Source of the DNA: Pseudomonas ceruminis
Lineage (GTDB): Bacteria > Pseudomonadota > Gammaproteobacteria > Pseudomonadales > Pseudomonadaceae
NCBI RefSeq assembly: GCF_021602025.1
Contig: NZ_BQHW01000004.1
Span: 248,001-312,000, forward strand
Reading direction: 5' to 3'
DNA length: 64,000 bases
Under the pieces are notes generated by a model. It was not told where the DNA came from. It was given only the letters and a program-made list of their open reading frames with translations, and did not search any database. Positions 47,692-58,116 of the stretch are shown piece by piece. The position numbers and the translations under genes were made by a program. Positions within the stretch are counted from its first letter, which is position 1. Every line of letters begins with the position of its first letter.

Positions 47692-48429
47692 ATGTCCCAA
47701 GTCAACATGCGCGATATGCTGAAGGCCGGTGTGCACTTCGGCCACCAGACCCGTTACTGGAACCCGAAAATGGGCAAGTACATTTTCGGCGCGCGTAACA
47801 AGATCCACATCATCAACCTGGAAAAAACCCTGCCTATGTTCAACGACGCTCTGGCGTTCGTAGAGCGTCTGGCTCAGGGCAAGAACAAGATCATGTTCGT
47901 CGGCACCAAGCGTTCCGCCGGCAAGATCGTCGCCGAGCAAGCTGCTCGTTGCGGTTCGCCATACGTTGACCACCGCTGGTTGGGCGGCATGCTGACCAAC
48001 TACAAGACCATCCGCGCTTCGATCAAGCGTCTGCGCGACCTGGAAACCCAGGCCGAAGACGGCACTTTCGCCAAGCTGACCAAGAAAGAAGCCCTGATGC
48101 GTTCCCGCGACCTGGAAAAACTGGATCGCAGCCTGGGTGGTATCAAGGACATGGGCGGCCTGCCTGATGCCCTGTTCGTGATCGACGTTGACCACGAGCG
48201 CATTGCTATCACCGAAGCCAATAAGCTGGGCATCCCGGTTATCGGCGTTGTCGATACCAACAGCAGCCCGGAAGGTGTTGACTACATCATCCCAGGTAAC
48301 GATGACGCCATTCGCGCTATCGAGCTGTACATGACTTCGATGGCTGACGCCGTCATCCGCGGCCGCAACAACGTTGCTGGCGGCACCGAAGTCTACGCTG
48401 AAGAAGCGGCTGCACCTGCTGCTGAGTAA
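47692..48429 (+). CDS. rpsB: Ribosomal protein S2
   Basis: A 245-residue small-subunit protein. Diagnostic segments are [24 protein letters not shown] at the start, [33 protein letters not shown] and [18 protein letters not shown]. Ala/Glu-rich C-terminal tail. AAGGA is seven bases before the ATG. It shares the operon with tsf behind an attenuating hairpin. Confidence 0.98.
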   Translation: MSQVNMRDMLKAGVHFGHQTRYWNPKMGKYIFGARNKIHIINLEKTLPMFNDALAFVERLAQGKNKIMFVGTKRSAGKIVAEQAARCGSPYVDHRWLGGMLTNYKTIRASIKRLRDLETQAEDGTFAKLTKKEALMRSRDLEKLDRSLGGIKDMGGLPDALFVIDVDHERIAITEANKLGIPVIGVVDTNSSPEGVDYIIPGNDDAIRAIELYMTSMADAVIRGRNNVAGGTEVYAEEAAAPAAE

Positions 48430-48456
48430 TAGGCGCTAGCGTCTACTTGGCACGCG

Positions 48457-48480
48457 AAAAGGGGGCTTAGCCCCCTTTTT
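48457..48480 (+). terminator. rpsB-tsf intergenic terminator/attenuator
   Basis: AAAAGGGGGC, a four-base loop, then GCCCCCTTTTT: a strong intrinsic terminator 28 bases after rpsB. Partial read-through would set the lower tsf level, as in other bacteria. Confidence 0.85.
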
Positions 48481-48614
48481 GCCACCTTGAAATCCTGCTG
48501 TCAGCAACGGCCCCGCATCATGGGTCGGCTGAGTTGAAAACAGCGGATTTGCAGAATTTAACGCCCGTGTCGAGCGGGTGGAATGGTTGAAAAACTTTCC
48601 AAGAGGATTTTGAA

Positions 48615-49478
48615 ATGGCAGCAATTACTGCGGCGCTGGTCAAAGAACTGCGCGAGCGTACCGGCGAAGGCATGATGGATTGCAAAAAGGCCTTGGAAAA
48701 GGCCGGCGGCGACATCGAGAAAGCCATTGACGACATGCGTGCCTCGGGCGCCATCAAGGCCGCCAAAAAGGCTGGCAACGTCGCTGCTGAAGGCGCTATC
48801 GCCGTCAAGACCGACGGTAAATCCGCCGTCCTGCTGGAAGTGAACTCGCAGACCGACTTCCTGGCCCTGCAAGACGACTTCAAGAACTTCGTTGCTGAAA
48901 GCCTCGAAGAAGCCTTCGCTCAGAAGCTGACCGACGCTGCTCCGCTGATCGCTTCGCGTGAAGCCGCTCGTGAAGCCCTGGTCGCCAAGTGCGGCGAGAA
49001 CGTCAACATCCGTCGCCTGGTGCGCGTTGAGGGTGACGTTGTCGGTGCTTACCTGCACGGCAACAAGATCGGTGCCGCTGTCGTCCTCAAGGGCGGCGAC
49101 GTCGAGCTGGCCAAGAACATCGCCATGCACGTTGCAGCTTCGAACCCTGAGTTCCTGCTGCCGTCGGAAGTGTCGGCCGAAGCCATCGAGCGCGAGAAAG
49201 GCGTCTTCCTGCAGCTGAACGAAGAGAAGATCAAAGGCAAGCCTGAGAACATCGTCGAGAACATGGTCAAGGGCCGTATCTCGAAGTTCCTGGCCGAAGC
49301 TTCGCTGGTCGAGCAAGCCTTCGTCATGAACCCGGAAATCAAGGTCGGCGAACTGGCCAAGAAAGCCGGTGCCGAAATCGTTTCCTTCACCTACTTCAAA
49401 GTGGGCGAAGGCATCGAGAAGCCGGTTGACGACTTCGCTGCTGAAGTTGCCGCTCAGGTAGCAGCTGCCAAGCAGTAA
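48615..49478 (+). CDS. tsf: Elongation factor Ts
   Basis: A 287-residue nucleotide-exchange factor for EF-Tu. The N-terminal UBA-like domain (LVKELRERTGEGMMDCKKAL) and the core LLEVNSQTDFLALQDDFK with TDF that contacts EF-Tu are present, then two subdomains. AGAGG precedes the ATG. Confidence 0.98.
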   Translation: MAAITAALVKELRERTGEGMMDCKKALEKAGGDIEKAIDDMRASGAIKAAKKAGNVAAEGAIAVKTDGKSAVLLEVNSQTDFLALQDDFKNFVAESLEEAFAQKLTDAAPLIASREAAREALVAKCGENVNIRRLVRVEGDVVGAYLHGNKIGAAVVLKGGDVELAKNIAMHVAASNPEFLLPSEVSAEAIEREKGVFLQLNEEKIKGKPENIVENMVKGRISKFLAEASLVEQAFVMNPEIKVGELAKKAGAEIVSFTYFKVGEGIEKPVDDFAAEVAAQVAAAKQ

Positions 49479-49499
49479 GACAGCCCCGTCTGTCGCCCC

Positions 49500-49533
49500 A
49501 AAGAGGCTGCCCGCTCACGCGCGCAGCCTCTTT
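49500..49533 (+). terminator. tsf terminator
   Basis: AAAGAGGCTGC and GCAGCCTCTTT form an eleven-base stem with a 12-base loop, then TTTGTC. Located 22 bases after the tsf stop. Confidence 0.85.
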
Positions 49534-49656
49534 GTCAAAGCGGAACAGCGTTTATCCAACCCGTTCCGCTGGCACCAAAATGGTGCCGCGCTACAGTTAG
49601 CAGGCTGCAAGCAGCCCGCACGAATTTTCTAAAGTACGCCGCAGGAGAGACTCGCA

Positions 49657-50400
49657 ATGGCTCAGCAGGTGAGTGGTCGCCAACCTCGCTATAAACGCAT
49701 TTTGCTCAAACTTAGCGGCGAGGCCCTGATGGGCTCGGAAGACTTCGGTATCGATCCGAAGGTGCTGGATCGCATGGCCCTTGAAGTTGGCCAGCTGGTA
49801 GGGATCGGTGTCCAGGTCGGCCTGGTGATCGGTGGTGGCAACCTGTTCCGTGGTGCCGCGCTCAGCGCAGCCGGCATGGACCGTGTCACCGGCGACCACA
49901 TGGGGATGCTGGCTACCGTGATGAACGGCCTGGCCATGCGCGATGCGCTGGAGCGCTCGAACATCCCGGCCCTGGTCATGTCGGCCATTTCCATGGTTGG
50001 CGTCACCGATCATTACGATCGTCGCAAAGCTATTCGCCACCTCAACTCCGGGGATGTGGTAATTTTCTCCGCCGGTACCGGCAACCCGTTCTTCACCACC
50101 GACTCGGCAGCCTGCCTGCGCGCCATCGAAATCGATGCCGACGTGGTATTGAAGGCGACCAAGGTCGATGGTGTGTACACTGCCGATCCATTCAAGGACC
50201 CACATGCCGAGAAGTTCGATCACCTGACCTACGATGAGGTTCTGGATCGCAAGCTCGGCGTCATGGACCTGACCGCAATCTGCCTGTGCCGTGACCACAA
50301 GATGCCATTGCGGGTATTCAACATGAACAAGCCTGGCGCCCTGCTGAATATCGTGGTGGGTGGCGCTGAAGGTACTCTGATCGAGGAAGGTCAAGCATGA
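49657..50400 (+). CDS. pyrH: UMP kinase
   Basis: A 247-residue amino-acid-kinase-fold enzyme converting UMP + ATP to [18 protein letters not shown] is the N-terminal phosphate-binding strand, [13 protein letters not shown] the glycine loop, and [13 protein letters not shown] the ATP loop. It overlaps frr by four bases (ATGA). Confidence 0.97.
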
Positions 50401-50954
50401 TCAACGACATCAAGAAAGACGCCCAGGAACGCATGGGCAAGTCCATCGAGGCCTTGGGCCGCAACCTGGCAGCCATCCGCACCGGTCGCGCCCACCCAAG
50501 CATTCTGGACAGCGTCAAGGTCCCGGCTTGGGGCAGCGAAATGCCGCTGAACCAGGTGGCCGCGATTTCCGTCGAAGATGCGCGCACCCTGAAGATCGTC
50601 GCCCACGACAAGAACCTCAGCGCTGCCATCGAGAAGGCCATCCTGACCTCCGACCTGGGCCTGAACCCGTCCAGTGCCGGCACTACTATCCGCGTACCGA
50701 TGCCCGCCCTGACCGAAGAAACCCGCAAGGGCTACACCAAGCAGGCCAGCGGCGTTGCCGAAGATGCCAAGGTTGCCGTACGCAACGTGCGCCGTGATGC
50801 CCTGGCTGACCTGAAGAAGCTGACCAAGGACAAGGAAATCAGCGAAGACGAAGAGCGTCGCGCCGCTGACGAGATCCAGAAGCTGACCGACAAGTACGTC
50901 GCCGAAATTGACGCTGCGTTCAAAGCCAAGGAAAAGGACCTTATGGCCGTCTAA
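50397..50954 (+). CDS. frr: Ribosome recycling factor
   Basis: A 185-residue protein that splits post-termination ribosomes with EF-G. It has the usual two domains: the three-helix bundle ([20 protein letters not shown], and the C-terminal [15 protein letters not shown]) and the central beta domain ([22 protein letters not shown]). [11 protein letters not shown] is the hinge signature. Confidence 0.98.
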
Positions 50955-50969
50955 GGCCGAGGTTTTTTA

Positions 50970-51725
50970 ATGGAAAAGACCAAGCTGGTGGCACCGTCTT
51001 CGGTGCCGCGTCACGTCGCGATCATCATGGATGGCAACAATCGCTGGGCGAAGAAGCGCCTGTTGCCCGGCGTTGCCGGGCATAAGGCCGGCGTGGATGC
51101 TGTGCGTGCGGTTATCGAAGTCTGCGCCAAGTCCGGGGTCGAGGTGTTGACCCTGTTCGCCTTCTCCAGCGAGAACTGGCAGCGCCCGGCCGAAGAGGTC
51201 GGTGCGTTGATGGAGTTGTTTTTCTCGGCGCTGCGCCGCGAGGCCAAGCGCCTCAATGAGAACAACATCAGCCTGCGCATCATCGGCGACCGCTCGCGGT
51301 TCCATCCCGAGTTGCAGGCCGCCATGCGCGAAGCTGAAGCGCTGACGGCTGGCAATAATCGCTTCATTCTGCAGATCGCCGCCAACTACGGCGGTCAGTG
51401 GGACATCGCCCAGGCCGCACAGCGGTTGGCGCGTGAAGTCCAGGCCGGTCATCTGCGCCCGGACGACATCACCCCAGGCCTGTTGCAGACCTGCCTGGCC
51501 ACCGGTGAGCTGCCGTTGCCGGACCTCTGTATTCGCACCGGTGGCGAGCACCGTATCAGCAACTTCCTGTTGTGGCAGTTGGCCTACGCCGAACTGTACT
51601 TCTCCGACCTTTACTGGCCGGACTTCAAACACGAGGCCATGCGCAATGCCCTGGCCGATTTCGCTTCGCGCCAGCGCCGCTTTGGTAAGACCAGCGAGCA
51701 GGTCGAGGCTGGAGCTCGTGCTTAA
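50970..51725 (+). CDS. uppS: Undecaprenyl diphosphate synthase
   Basis: A 251-residue cis-prenyltransferase making C55-PP from FPP and eight IPP, the lipid carrier for peptidoglycan and O-antigen. The catalytic Asp is in IIMDGNNRWAKKR; FAFSSENWQRP and the C-terminal CIRTGGEHRISNFLLWQ are family signatures. Its stop is coupled to the cdsA start. Confidence 0.97.
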   Translation: MEKTKLVAPSSVPRHVAIIMDGNNRWAKKRLLPGVAGHKAGVDAVRAVIEVCAKSGVEVLTLFAFSSENWQRPAEEVGALMELFFSALRREAKRLNENNISLRIIGDRSRFHPELQAAMREAEALTAGNNRFILQIAANYGGQWDIAQAAQRLAREVQAGHLRPDDITPGLLQTCLATGELPLPDLCIRTGGEHRISNFLLWQLAYAELYFSDLYWPDFKHEAMRNALADFASRQRRFGKTSEQVEAGARA

Positions 51726-52540
51726 TGCTTAAACAACGCATCATTACCGCGCTGATCCTGCTGCCGGTCGCGCTGGGTGGCTTCTTCCTGCTCAACGGCG
51801 GGGATTTCGCCCTGTTCATCGGCTTCGTGGTGACCCTTGGCGCCTGGGAATGGGCACGTCTGGCCGGGCTGATGGCCCAGTCGCAGCGCATCGTCTACGC
51901 CGCCGTGGTCGCCGGAGCGCTGATGCTCCTCTACCTGATGCCCGACCTGGCGCCCTGGGTGTTGGGGGCTTCGGTCATCTGGTGGGGGCTGGCAACCTGG
52001 CTGGTGCTGACTTACCCGCGTAGCGGCGAGTTGTGGGCCAGCGCTGCCTGCCGTCTGCTGATCGGGCTGCTGATCCTGCTGCCGGCCTGGCAAGGTCTGG
52101 TGCTGCTCAAACACTGGCAGTTGGGCAACTGGTTGATTCTCTCTGTCATGGTGCTGGTGTGGGCTGCCGATATTGGCGCCTACTTCTCCGGCCGAGCATT
52201 CGGCAAGCGCAAGCTGGCCCCGCAAGTCAGCCCGGGCAAGAGCTGGGAAGGCGTCTATGGCGGGCTGGCTGTCAGCCTGGTGATTACCCTGGTGGTCGGC
52301 ATCAGCCGGGATTGGGGTATTGGCCAGCTGCTGCTCGGGCTTTTGGGCGCGGCGCTGGTGGTAATGTCGTCGGTGATCGGTGACCTGACCGAGAGCATGT
52401 TCAAGCGCCGCTCTGGCATCAAGGACAGCAGCAACCTGTTGCCTGGCCATGGTGGGGTGTTGGATCGCATCGACAGCCTGACAGCGGCCATCCCAGTCTT
52501 CGCCGTGCTGCTGTGGGCTGCTGAATGGGGTGTGATGTGA
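51725..52540 (+). CDS. cdsA: Phosphatidate cytidylyltransferase
   Basis: A 271-residue inner-membrane enzyme making CDP-diacylglycerol. About seven to eight TM helices; the CDP-alcohol signature is in the C-terminal third ([37 protein letters not shown]). It follows uppS with a one-base overlap and overlaps dxr by four bases. Confidence 0.96.
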   Translation: MLKQRIITALILLPVALGGFFLLNGGDFALFIGFVVTLGAWEWARLAGLMAQSQRIVYAAVVAGALMLLYLMPDLAPWVLGASVIWWGLATWLVLTYPRSGELWASAACRLLIGLLILLPAWQGLVLLKHWQLGNWLILSVMVLVWAADIGAYFSGRAFGKRKLAPQVSPGKSWEGVYGGLAVSLVITLVVGISRDWGIGQLLLGLLGAALVVMSSVIGDLTESMFKRRSGIKDSSNLLPGHGGVLDRIDSLTAAIPVFAVLLWAAEWGVM

Positions 52541-53727
52541 GCGCAGTGCAGCGTATTACTGTGCTGGGCGCCACCGGTTCGATCGGCCTGAGTACCCTGG
52601 ATGTCATCGCCCGTCACCCCGAGCGCTACCAGGTATTCGCATTAAGCGGCTACTCGCGTATCGACGAGTTGCTTGCCCTTTGCGTGCAGCATCGGCCGGC
52701 CTATGCCGTAGTGCCCAATGGCGAGTCAGCCGCGCGCTTGCGTGCTGCGCTGGCAGCCGCTGGCAGCTCCACCGAGGTGCTTGAAGGGGAGGCGGGCCTT
52801 TGCGCGATAGCCTCCGCCCCTGAGGTCGATGCAGTAATGGCGGCCATCGTCGGCGCTGCCGGCCTGCGCCCCACCTTGGCCGCCGTCGAGGCGGGCAAGA
52901 AGGTGCTGCTGGCCAATAAAGAAGCGCTGGTAATGTCTGGCGCATTGTTCATGGACGCGGTGCGGCAAAGCGGTGCCGTGCTGTTGCCCATCGACAGCGA
53001 ACACAACGCGATCTTCCAGTGCCTACCCGCTGACTATGGCCGTGGCCTGAACCAGGTGGGTGTACGCCGTATCCTGTTGACTGCTTCGGGCGGCCCGTTC
53101 CGGGAAACGCCGCAGGCTGGCCTGGCCGATGTGACGCCCGAGCAGGCATGCGCCCATCCCAACTGGTCCATGGGGCGCAAGATCTCCGTAGACTCGGCAA
53201 GCATGATGAACAAGGGCCTCGAGCTGATCGAGGCGTGCTGGCTGTTCGATGCGGCGCCGGCCAAGGTCGAGGTGGTGGTCCACCCACAAAGCGTCATTCA
53301 CTCCCTGGTGGATTACGTCGACGGTTCGGTACTGGCTCAGTTGGGTAACCCGGATATGCGCACCCCTATTGCCAATGCCCTGGCCTGGCCAGAGCGCATC
53401 GACTCCGGGGTAGCGCCACTGGACTTGTTCGCGATTGCTCGCCTGGATTTCCAGGCGCCCGACGCGCTGCGCTTCCCTTGCCTGCGCCTGGCGCGTCAGG
53501 CGGCAGAGGCGGGTAACAGCGCGCCGGCCGTGCTCAATGCGGCCAACGAGATCGCGGTCGAGGCATTTCTTGAGCGGCGTATCCGCTTCCCTGAGATCGC
53601 GGGTATGATCGAACAGGTGCTCGAGCAGGAACCTGTGGTGCCATTGCCTTCGCTGGAGGCTGTATTTGCTGCCGACCAGCGTGCCCGGGAGCTGTCCCGC
53701 GAGTGGCTGAGGCGCCACGGCCGCTGA
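52537..53727 (+). CDS. dxr: 1-deoxy-D-xylulose 5-phosphate reductoisomerase
   Basis: A 396-residue NADPH enzyme, the first committed step of the MEP isoprenoid pathway that feeds UppS. The NADPH loop is [27 protein letters not shown] and the catalytic ASGGPFRE and [17 protein letters not shown] are typical. The start is GTG at 52537 overlapping the cdsA stop; an in-frame ATG at 52525 would add four residues. Confidence 0.96.
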   Translation: MSAVQRITVLGATGSIGLSTLDVIARHPERYQVFALSGYSRIDELLALCVQHRPAYAVVPNGESAARLRAALAAAGSSTEVLEGEAGLCAIASAPEVDAVMAAIVGAAGLRPTLAAVEAGKKVLLANKEALVMSGALFMDAVRQSGAVLLPIDSEHNAIFQCLPADYGRGLNQVGVRRILLTASGGPFRETPQAGLADVTPEQACAHPNWSMGRKISVDSASMMNKGLELIEACWLFDAAPAKVEVVVHPQSVIHSLVDYVDGSVLAQLGNPDMRTPIANALAWPERIDSGVAPLDLFAIARLDFQAPDALRFPCLRLARQAAEAGNSAPAVLNAANEIAVEAFLERRIRFPEIAGMIEQVLEQEPVVPLPSLEAVFAADQRARELSREWLRRHGR

Positions 53728-53773
53728 TGGCGGCCTGCTGCAGGGTTGCGCTGAACGTGATTCGGAGATGGGT

Positions 53774-55126
53774 ATGACTGCGCTCTACATGATTATCGGC
53801 ACCCTGGTAGCCCTGGGTGTTCTGGTCACGTTCCACGAATTCGGCCACTTCTGGGTGGCCCGGCGCTGTGGCGTCAAGGTGCTGCGTTTCTCGGTGGGCT
53901 TCGGCACACCGCTGCTGCGCTGGCATGACCGGCACGGCACCGAGTTCGTGGTGGCCGCGATTCCCCTGGGTGGCTACGTCAAGATGCTCGATGAGCGCGA
54001 AGGCGATGTTCCGCCGGCGCTGGCTGATCAATCGTTCAATCGCAAGTCGGTGCGCCAACGCATTGCCATCGTTGCCGCAGGTCCGATTGCCAACTTCCTG
54101 CTGGCTATCGTCTTCTTCTGGCTGCTGGCGATGCTGGGTACACAGCAAGTCCGCCCGGTGATCGGTGCAGTCGAGTCCGGGAGCATGGCCGCTACGGCTG
54201 GGCTGCTGGCTGGCCAGGAAATTGTATCGATCGATGGCAAGCCGACCAACGGCTGGTCAGCGGTCAATCTGCAGCTGGTCCGTCGTTTGGGTGAAAGCGG
54301 AACCCTGCAGGTGGGGGTGCTCGATGAAGGTGCCAGTGCGCCGCATCAGTTGCAGGTCAAGCTCGACAGCTGGCTGAAAGGTGCCGATGAGCCGGACCCG
54401 ATCCAGGCCTTGGGGCTGCGGCCATGGCGCCCGGCGGTAGTGCCCGTGGTGGCCGAGCTCGACCCGAAAGGCCCGGCTGCCGCTGCCGGGCTGAAGCTGG
54501 GCGACACACTGCTGGCACTCGACGGTGTGGCGTTGAGCGATTGGCAGCAGGTGGTCGACACGGTGCGGGCCCGCCCTGACGCCAAGGTCGTGGTGCGTGT
54601 CGAGCGCGATGGTGCAGCCCTGGACGTGCCGGTAACCCTGGCTCACAAGGGTGAAGGCAAGGCCGCCGGTGGTTACCTGGGGGCTGGCGTCAAAGGCACC
54701 GAATGGCCTGCCAGCATGCTCCGCGAGGTCAGTTATGGCCCGCTGGAGGCCGTGGGCGAGGGCGTCTCGCGCACTTGGAACATGAGTGTCCTGACCCTCG
54801 AATCGTTGAAGAAAATGCTGTTCGGGGAGCTCTCGGTAAAAAACTTGAGCGGACCGATAACCATTGCTAAAGTGGCGGGCGCTTCAGCCCAGTCCGGCAT
54901 CGGGGATTTCCTGAATTTCCTCGCCTACCTGAGCATAAGCCTGGGGGTTCTTAACCTGCTGCCCATCCCGGTACTGGATGGGGGGCATTTGCTGTTTTAC
55001 CTGGTCGAGTGGGCGCGCGGTCGTCCGCTGTCGGATCGGGTGCAAGGTTGGGGGGTCCAGATCGGTATCAGTTTGGTCGTAGGGGTGATGTTGCTCGCCC
55101 TGATCAACGATCTGGGTCGACTATAA
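53774..55126 (+). CDS. rseP: Site-2 protease RseP (MucP)
   Basis: A 450-residue inner-membrane zinc metalloprotease that cleaves anti-sigma factors (MucA/RseA type) inside the membrane to release the envelope-stress sigma factor. HEFGH is at residues 21-25; the second active-site motif is NLLPIPVLDGGH. Two PDZ domains lie between. The start at 53774 has GGAG six bases upstream; ATG at 53768 adds two residues. Confidence 0.95.
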   Translation: MTALYMIIGTLVALGVLVTFHEFGHFWVARRCGVKVLRFSVGFGTPLLRWHDRHGTEFVVAAIPLGGYVKMLDEREGDVPPALADQSFNRKSVRQRIAIVAAGPIANFLLAIVFFWLLAMLGTQQVRPVIGAVESGSMAATAGLLAGQEIVSIDGKPTNGWSAVNLQLVRRLGESGTLQVGVLDEGASAPHQLQVKLDSWLKGADEPDPIQALGLRPWRPAVVPVVAELDPKGPAAAAGLKLGDTLLALDGVALSDWQQVVDTVRARPDAKVVVRVERDGAALDVPVTLAHKGEGKAAGGYLGAGVKGTEWPASMLREVSYGPLEAVGEGVSRTWNMSVLTLESLKKMLFGELSVKNLSGPITIAKVAGASAQSGIGDFLNFLAYLSISLGVLNLLPIPVLDGGHLLFYLVEWARGRPLSDRVQGWGVQIGISLVVGVMLLALINDLGRL

Positions 55127-55141
55127 AAGCTTCGCATTGCG

Positions 55142-55167
55142 AACCTGCCGCCTTTTCGCGGCAGGTT
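55142..55167 (+). terminator. rseP-bamA intergenic hairpin
   Basis: AACCTGCCGC and GCGGCAGGTT form a ten-base stem with loop CTTTTC, followed by GTTTATTG. It may attenuate transcription into bamA. Confidence 0.7.
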
Positions 55168-55197
55168 GTTTATTGCCAGTTGGAATAAAAGGACTTC

Positions 55198-57567
55198 ATG
55201 AAACGTCTGCTGCTAACTGCGGTCCTCTCCGCACTGATGATCGCTGAAGTTCACGCCGAGTCCTTCACCATCTCCGATATTCGTGTCAACGGCCTGCAGC
55301 GGGTTTCCGCTGGCAGCGTCTTCGGCGCCTTGCCCCTGAACGTGGGCGATCAGGCCGACGACCGGCGTCTGGTGGAGTCGACCCGTTCGTTGTTCAAGAC
55401 TGGCTTCTTCCAGGACATCCAGCTGAACCGCGACGGCAATGTCCTGATCATCAACGTGGTCGAGCGCCCGTCGGTGTCGAGCATCGAGATCGAAGGCAAC
55501 AAGGCGATCAGTACCGATGACCTGATGAAGGGGCTGAAACAATCGGGCCTGTCCGAAGGCGAGATCTTCCAGCGTGCCACCCTCGAAGGTGTGCGTAACG
55601 AGCTGCAACGCCAGTACGTGGCCCAGGGCCGCTACTCGGCCGAGGTCGATGCCGAGGTCGTGCCACAGCCGCGCAACCGGGTCGCGTTGAAGATCAAGAT
55701 CAACGAGGGCACCGTCGCCGCCATCCAGCACATCAACATCGTCGGCAACACCGTGTTCGGCGATGAGGAGCTGTCGCAGCTGTTCGAGCTGAAGACCACC
55801 AACTGGCTGTCGTTCTTCAAGAACGACGACAAGTATGCCCGCGAGAAGCTCTCCGGTGACCTGGAGCGCCTGCGTTCCTACTACCTGGACCGCGGCTACA
55901 TCAACATGGACATCGCCTCTACCCAGGTGTCGATCACCCCGGACAAGAAGCACGTCTATATCACCGTCAACGTCAACGAAGGCGAGAAGTACACCGTCCG
56001 CGACGTGAAGCTCTCCGGTGACCTCAAGGTGCCGGAAGACCAGGTGAAATCGCTGCTGCTGGTGCAGCCTGGCCAGGTGTTCTCGCGCAAGGTAATGACC
56101 ACTACCTCCGAGCTGATTACCCGCCGTCTGGGTAACGAAGGCTATACCTTCGCCAACGTCAACGGCGTGCCCCAGCCGAACGACCAGGACCACACCGTCG
56201 ACATCATGTTCGTGGTCGACCCGGGCAAGCGTGCCTACGTCAACCGCATCAACTACCGTGGCAACACCAAGACTGAAGACGAAGTGCTGCGCCGCGAGAT
56301 GCGCCAGATGGAAGGCGGCTGGGCTTCGACCTACCTGATCGACCAGTCCAAGACGCGCCTCGAGCGCCTGGGCTTCTTCAAGGAAGTCAACGTTGAAACC
56401 CCGCCGGTGCCAGGTACCGACGACCAGGTCGACGTCAACTACAGCGTGGAAGAGCAGGCATCCGGCTCGATCACCGCAAGCGTCGGTTTCGCCCAGAGCG
56501 CCGGCCTGATCCTTGGCGGCTCGATCAGCCAGAGCAACTTCCTCGGTACCGGTAACAAGGTCTCCATCGGCCTGACCCGTTCCGAATACCAGACCCGCTA
56601 CAACTTCGGCTACGTGGATCCCTACTTCACCGCCGACGGCGTCAGCCTGGGTTACAACGCGTTCTACCGCAGCACCAACTACGACGACCTCGACGTCGAC
56701 GTGGCAAGCTATGCGGTAGACAGCCTGGGCGCCGGTATCAGCCTGGGCTACCCGATCAGCGAGACTTCGCGCCTGACCTACGGCCTGAGCGTGCAGCAGG
56801 ACAAGATCAAGACCGGTAAGTACACGGTTAACGAGATCTTCGACTTCCTCGAGAAAGAGGGCGACAACTTCCTGAACTTCAAGGCCTCGGTCGGCTGGTC
56901 CGAATCGACCCTGAACAAAGGTGTGCTGGCGACTCGTGGTCATTCCCAGAGCTTGACCCTGGAAACCACCATTCCGGGCAGCGACCTGTCGTTCTACAAA
57001 CTCGACTACCGTGGCCAGCTGTTCAAGCCGATCACCAACAACTACACCCTGCGCCTGCACACCGAACTGGGCTATGGTGATGGTTTCGGCGGCACCTCGG
57101 GCCTGCCGTTCTACGAGAACTACTACGCGGGTGGCTTCAACTCCGTTCGCGGCTTCAAGGACAGCAGCCTGGGTCCACGCAGTACACCTAGCATCGGTGC
57201 TAACGATCCCAGTGGCAATGGTAAACCAGGAACCATCCGTGACCCGGACCAGGACCCATTGCCGTTCGGTGGTAACGTGCTGGTGCAAGGTGGTGTAGAA
57301 CTGCTGTTCCCATTGCCGTTCGTCAAGGACCAGCGTTCGCTGCGCACCTCCGTGTTCTGGGACGTGGGTAACGTGTTCGACACCAATTGCGGCAGCAAGC
57401 CGGATTGCGAAAAGGTCGGCTTCTCGGGCATGGCCAGTTCGGTCGGCCTGGGTGTCACCTGGATCACTGCCCTGGGCCCGCTGAGCTTCAGCCTGGCAAT
57501 GCCGGTGAAGAAGCCGGACGATGCCGATACCCAGGTGTTCCAATTCTCTCTGGGCCAGACCTTCTAA
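55198..57567 (+). CDS. bamA: Outer-membrane assembly factor BamA
   Basis: A 789-residue Omp85 protein. The signal peptide (about 1-20) is followed by five POTRA domains (about 22-425; FTISDIRVNGLQRVSAGSVF starts POTRA1) and a 16-strand beta-barrel ending in FQFSLGQTF with terminal Phe. The VRGF motif (FNSVRGFKDSSLG) is present near residue 650. It folds and inserts outer-membrane proteins with BamB-E. Confidence 0.97.
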   Translation: MKRLLLTAVLSALMIAEVHAESFTISDIRVNGLQRVSAGSVFGALPLNVGDQADDRRLVESTRSLFKTGFFQDIQLNRDGNVLIINVVERPSVSSIEIEGNKAISTDDLMKGLKQSGLSEGEIFQRATLEGVRNELQRQYVAQGRYSAEVDAEVVPQPRNRVALKIKINEGTVAAIQHINIVGNTVFGDEELSQLFELKTTNWLSFFKNDDKYAREKLSGDLERLRSYYLDRGYINMDIASTQVSITPDKKHVYITVNVNEGEKYTVRDVKLSGDLKVPEDQVKSLLLVQPGQVFSRKVMTTTSELITRRLGNEGYTFANVNGVPQPNDQDHTVDIMFVVDPGKRAYVNRINYRGNTKTEDEVLRREMRQMEGGWASTYLIDQSKTRLERLGFFKEVNVETPPVPGTDDQVDVNYSVEEQASGSITASVGFAQSAGLILGGSISQSNFLGTGNKVSIGLTRSEYQTRYNFGYVDPYFTADGVSLGYNAFYRSTNYDDLDVDVASYAVDSLGAGISLGYPISETSRLTYGLSVQQDKIKTGKYTVNEIFDFLEKEGDNFLNFKASVGWSESTLNKGVLATRGHSQSLTLETTIPGSDLSFYKLDYRGQLFKPITNNYTLRLHTELGYGDGFGGTSGLPFYENYYAGGFNSVRGFKDSSLGPRSTPSIGANDPSGNGKPGTIRDPDQDPLPFGGNVLVQGGVELLFPLPFVKDQRSLRTSVFWDVGNVFDTNCGSKPDCEKVGFSGMASSVGLGVTWITALGPLSFSLAMPVKKPDDADTQVFQFSLGQTF

Positions 57568-57611
57568 GGTCGGCCCTTGCTTAACGACAACGGTTTATCC
57601 AGGAGTGCATC

Positions 57612-58115
57612 GTGCGTAAGTTGACTCAACTGGCCGTAGTGGCCGCGGCGCTGGTCGCCACCCCGGCTTTCGCCGAAATGAAGGTTGCCGTTCTGAACTA
57701 TCAGATGGCGCTGCTCGAATCCGATGCCGCCAAGAAATACGCGGTGGATGCCGAGAAGAAGTTCGGCCCGCAGCTGACCAAGCTCAAGACCCTGGAGAGC
57801 AGCGCCAAGGGCATCCAGGACCGTCTGATCAAGGGCGGCGACAAGATGGCCCAGCCTGAGCGTGAGCGCCTGGAACTTGAATTCAAGCAAAAGGCCCGTG
57901 ACTTCCAGTTCCAGTCCAAGGAACTGAACGAAGCCAAGGCCGTTGCCGACCGCGACATGCTCAAGCAGCTCAAGCCGAAGCTCGACGGTGCTGTCGAGGA
58001 AGTGATCAAGAAAGGCGGTTACGACCTGGTCCTCGAGCGTGGTGCGGTCATCGATGTCAAACCTCAGTACGACATCACCCGCCAGGTCATCGAGCGTATG
58101 AACCAAGCCCGTTGA
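57612..58115 (+). CDS. skp: Periplasmic chaperone Skp/OmpH
   Basis: A 167-residue OmpH-family chaperone. Signal peptide ([15 protein letters not shown]), then [20 protein letters not shown] and a long coiled-coil tentacle rich in Lys/Glu (about 40-120). It holds unfolded outer-membrane proteins on the way to BamA, its neighbour. The start is GTG at 57612 after CCAGGAG. Confidence 0.95.
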   Translation: MRKLTQLAVVAAALVATPAFAEMKVAVLNYQMALLESDAAKKYAVDAEKKFGPQLTKLKTLESSAKGIQDRLIKGGDKMAQPERERLELEFKQKARDFQFQSKELNEAKAVADRDMLKQLKPKLDGAVEEVIKKGGYDLVLERGAVIDVKPQYDITRQVIERMNQAR

Positions 58116-58116
58116 T

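Noticed and set aside
55213-57543. 776-codon minus-strand frame opposite bamA
   Set aside because: Antisense shadow of bamA caused by codon bias.
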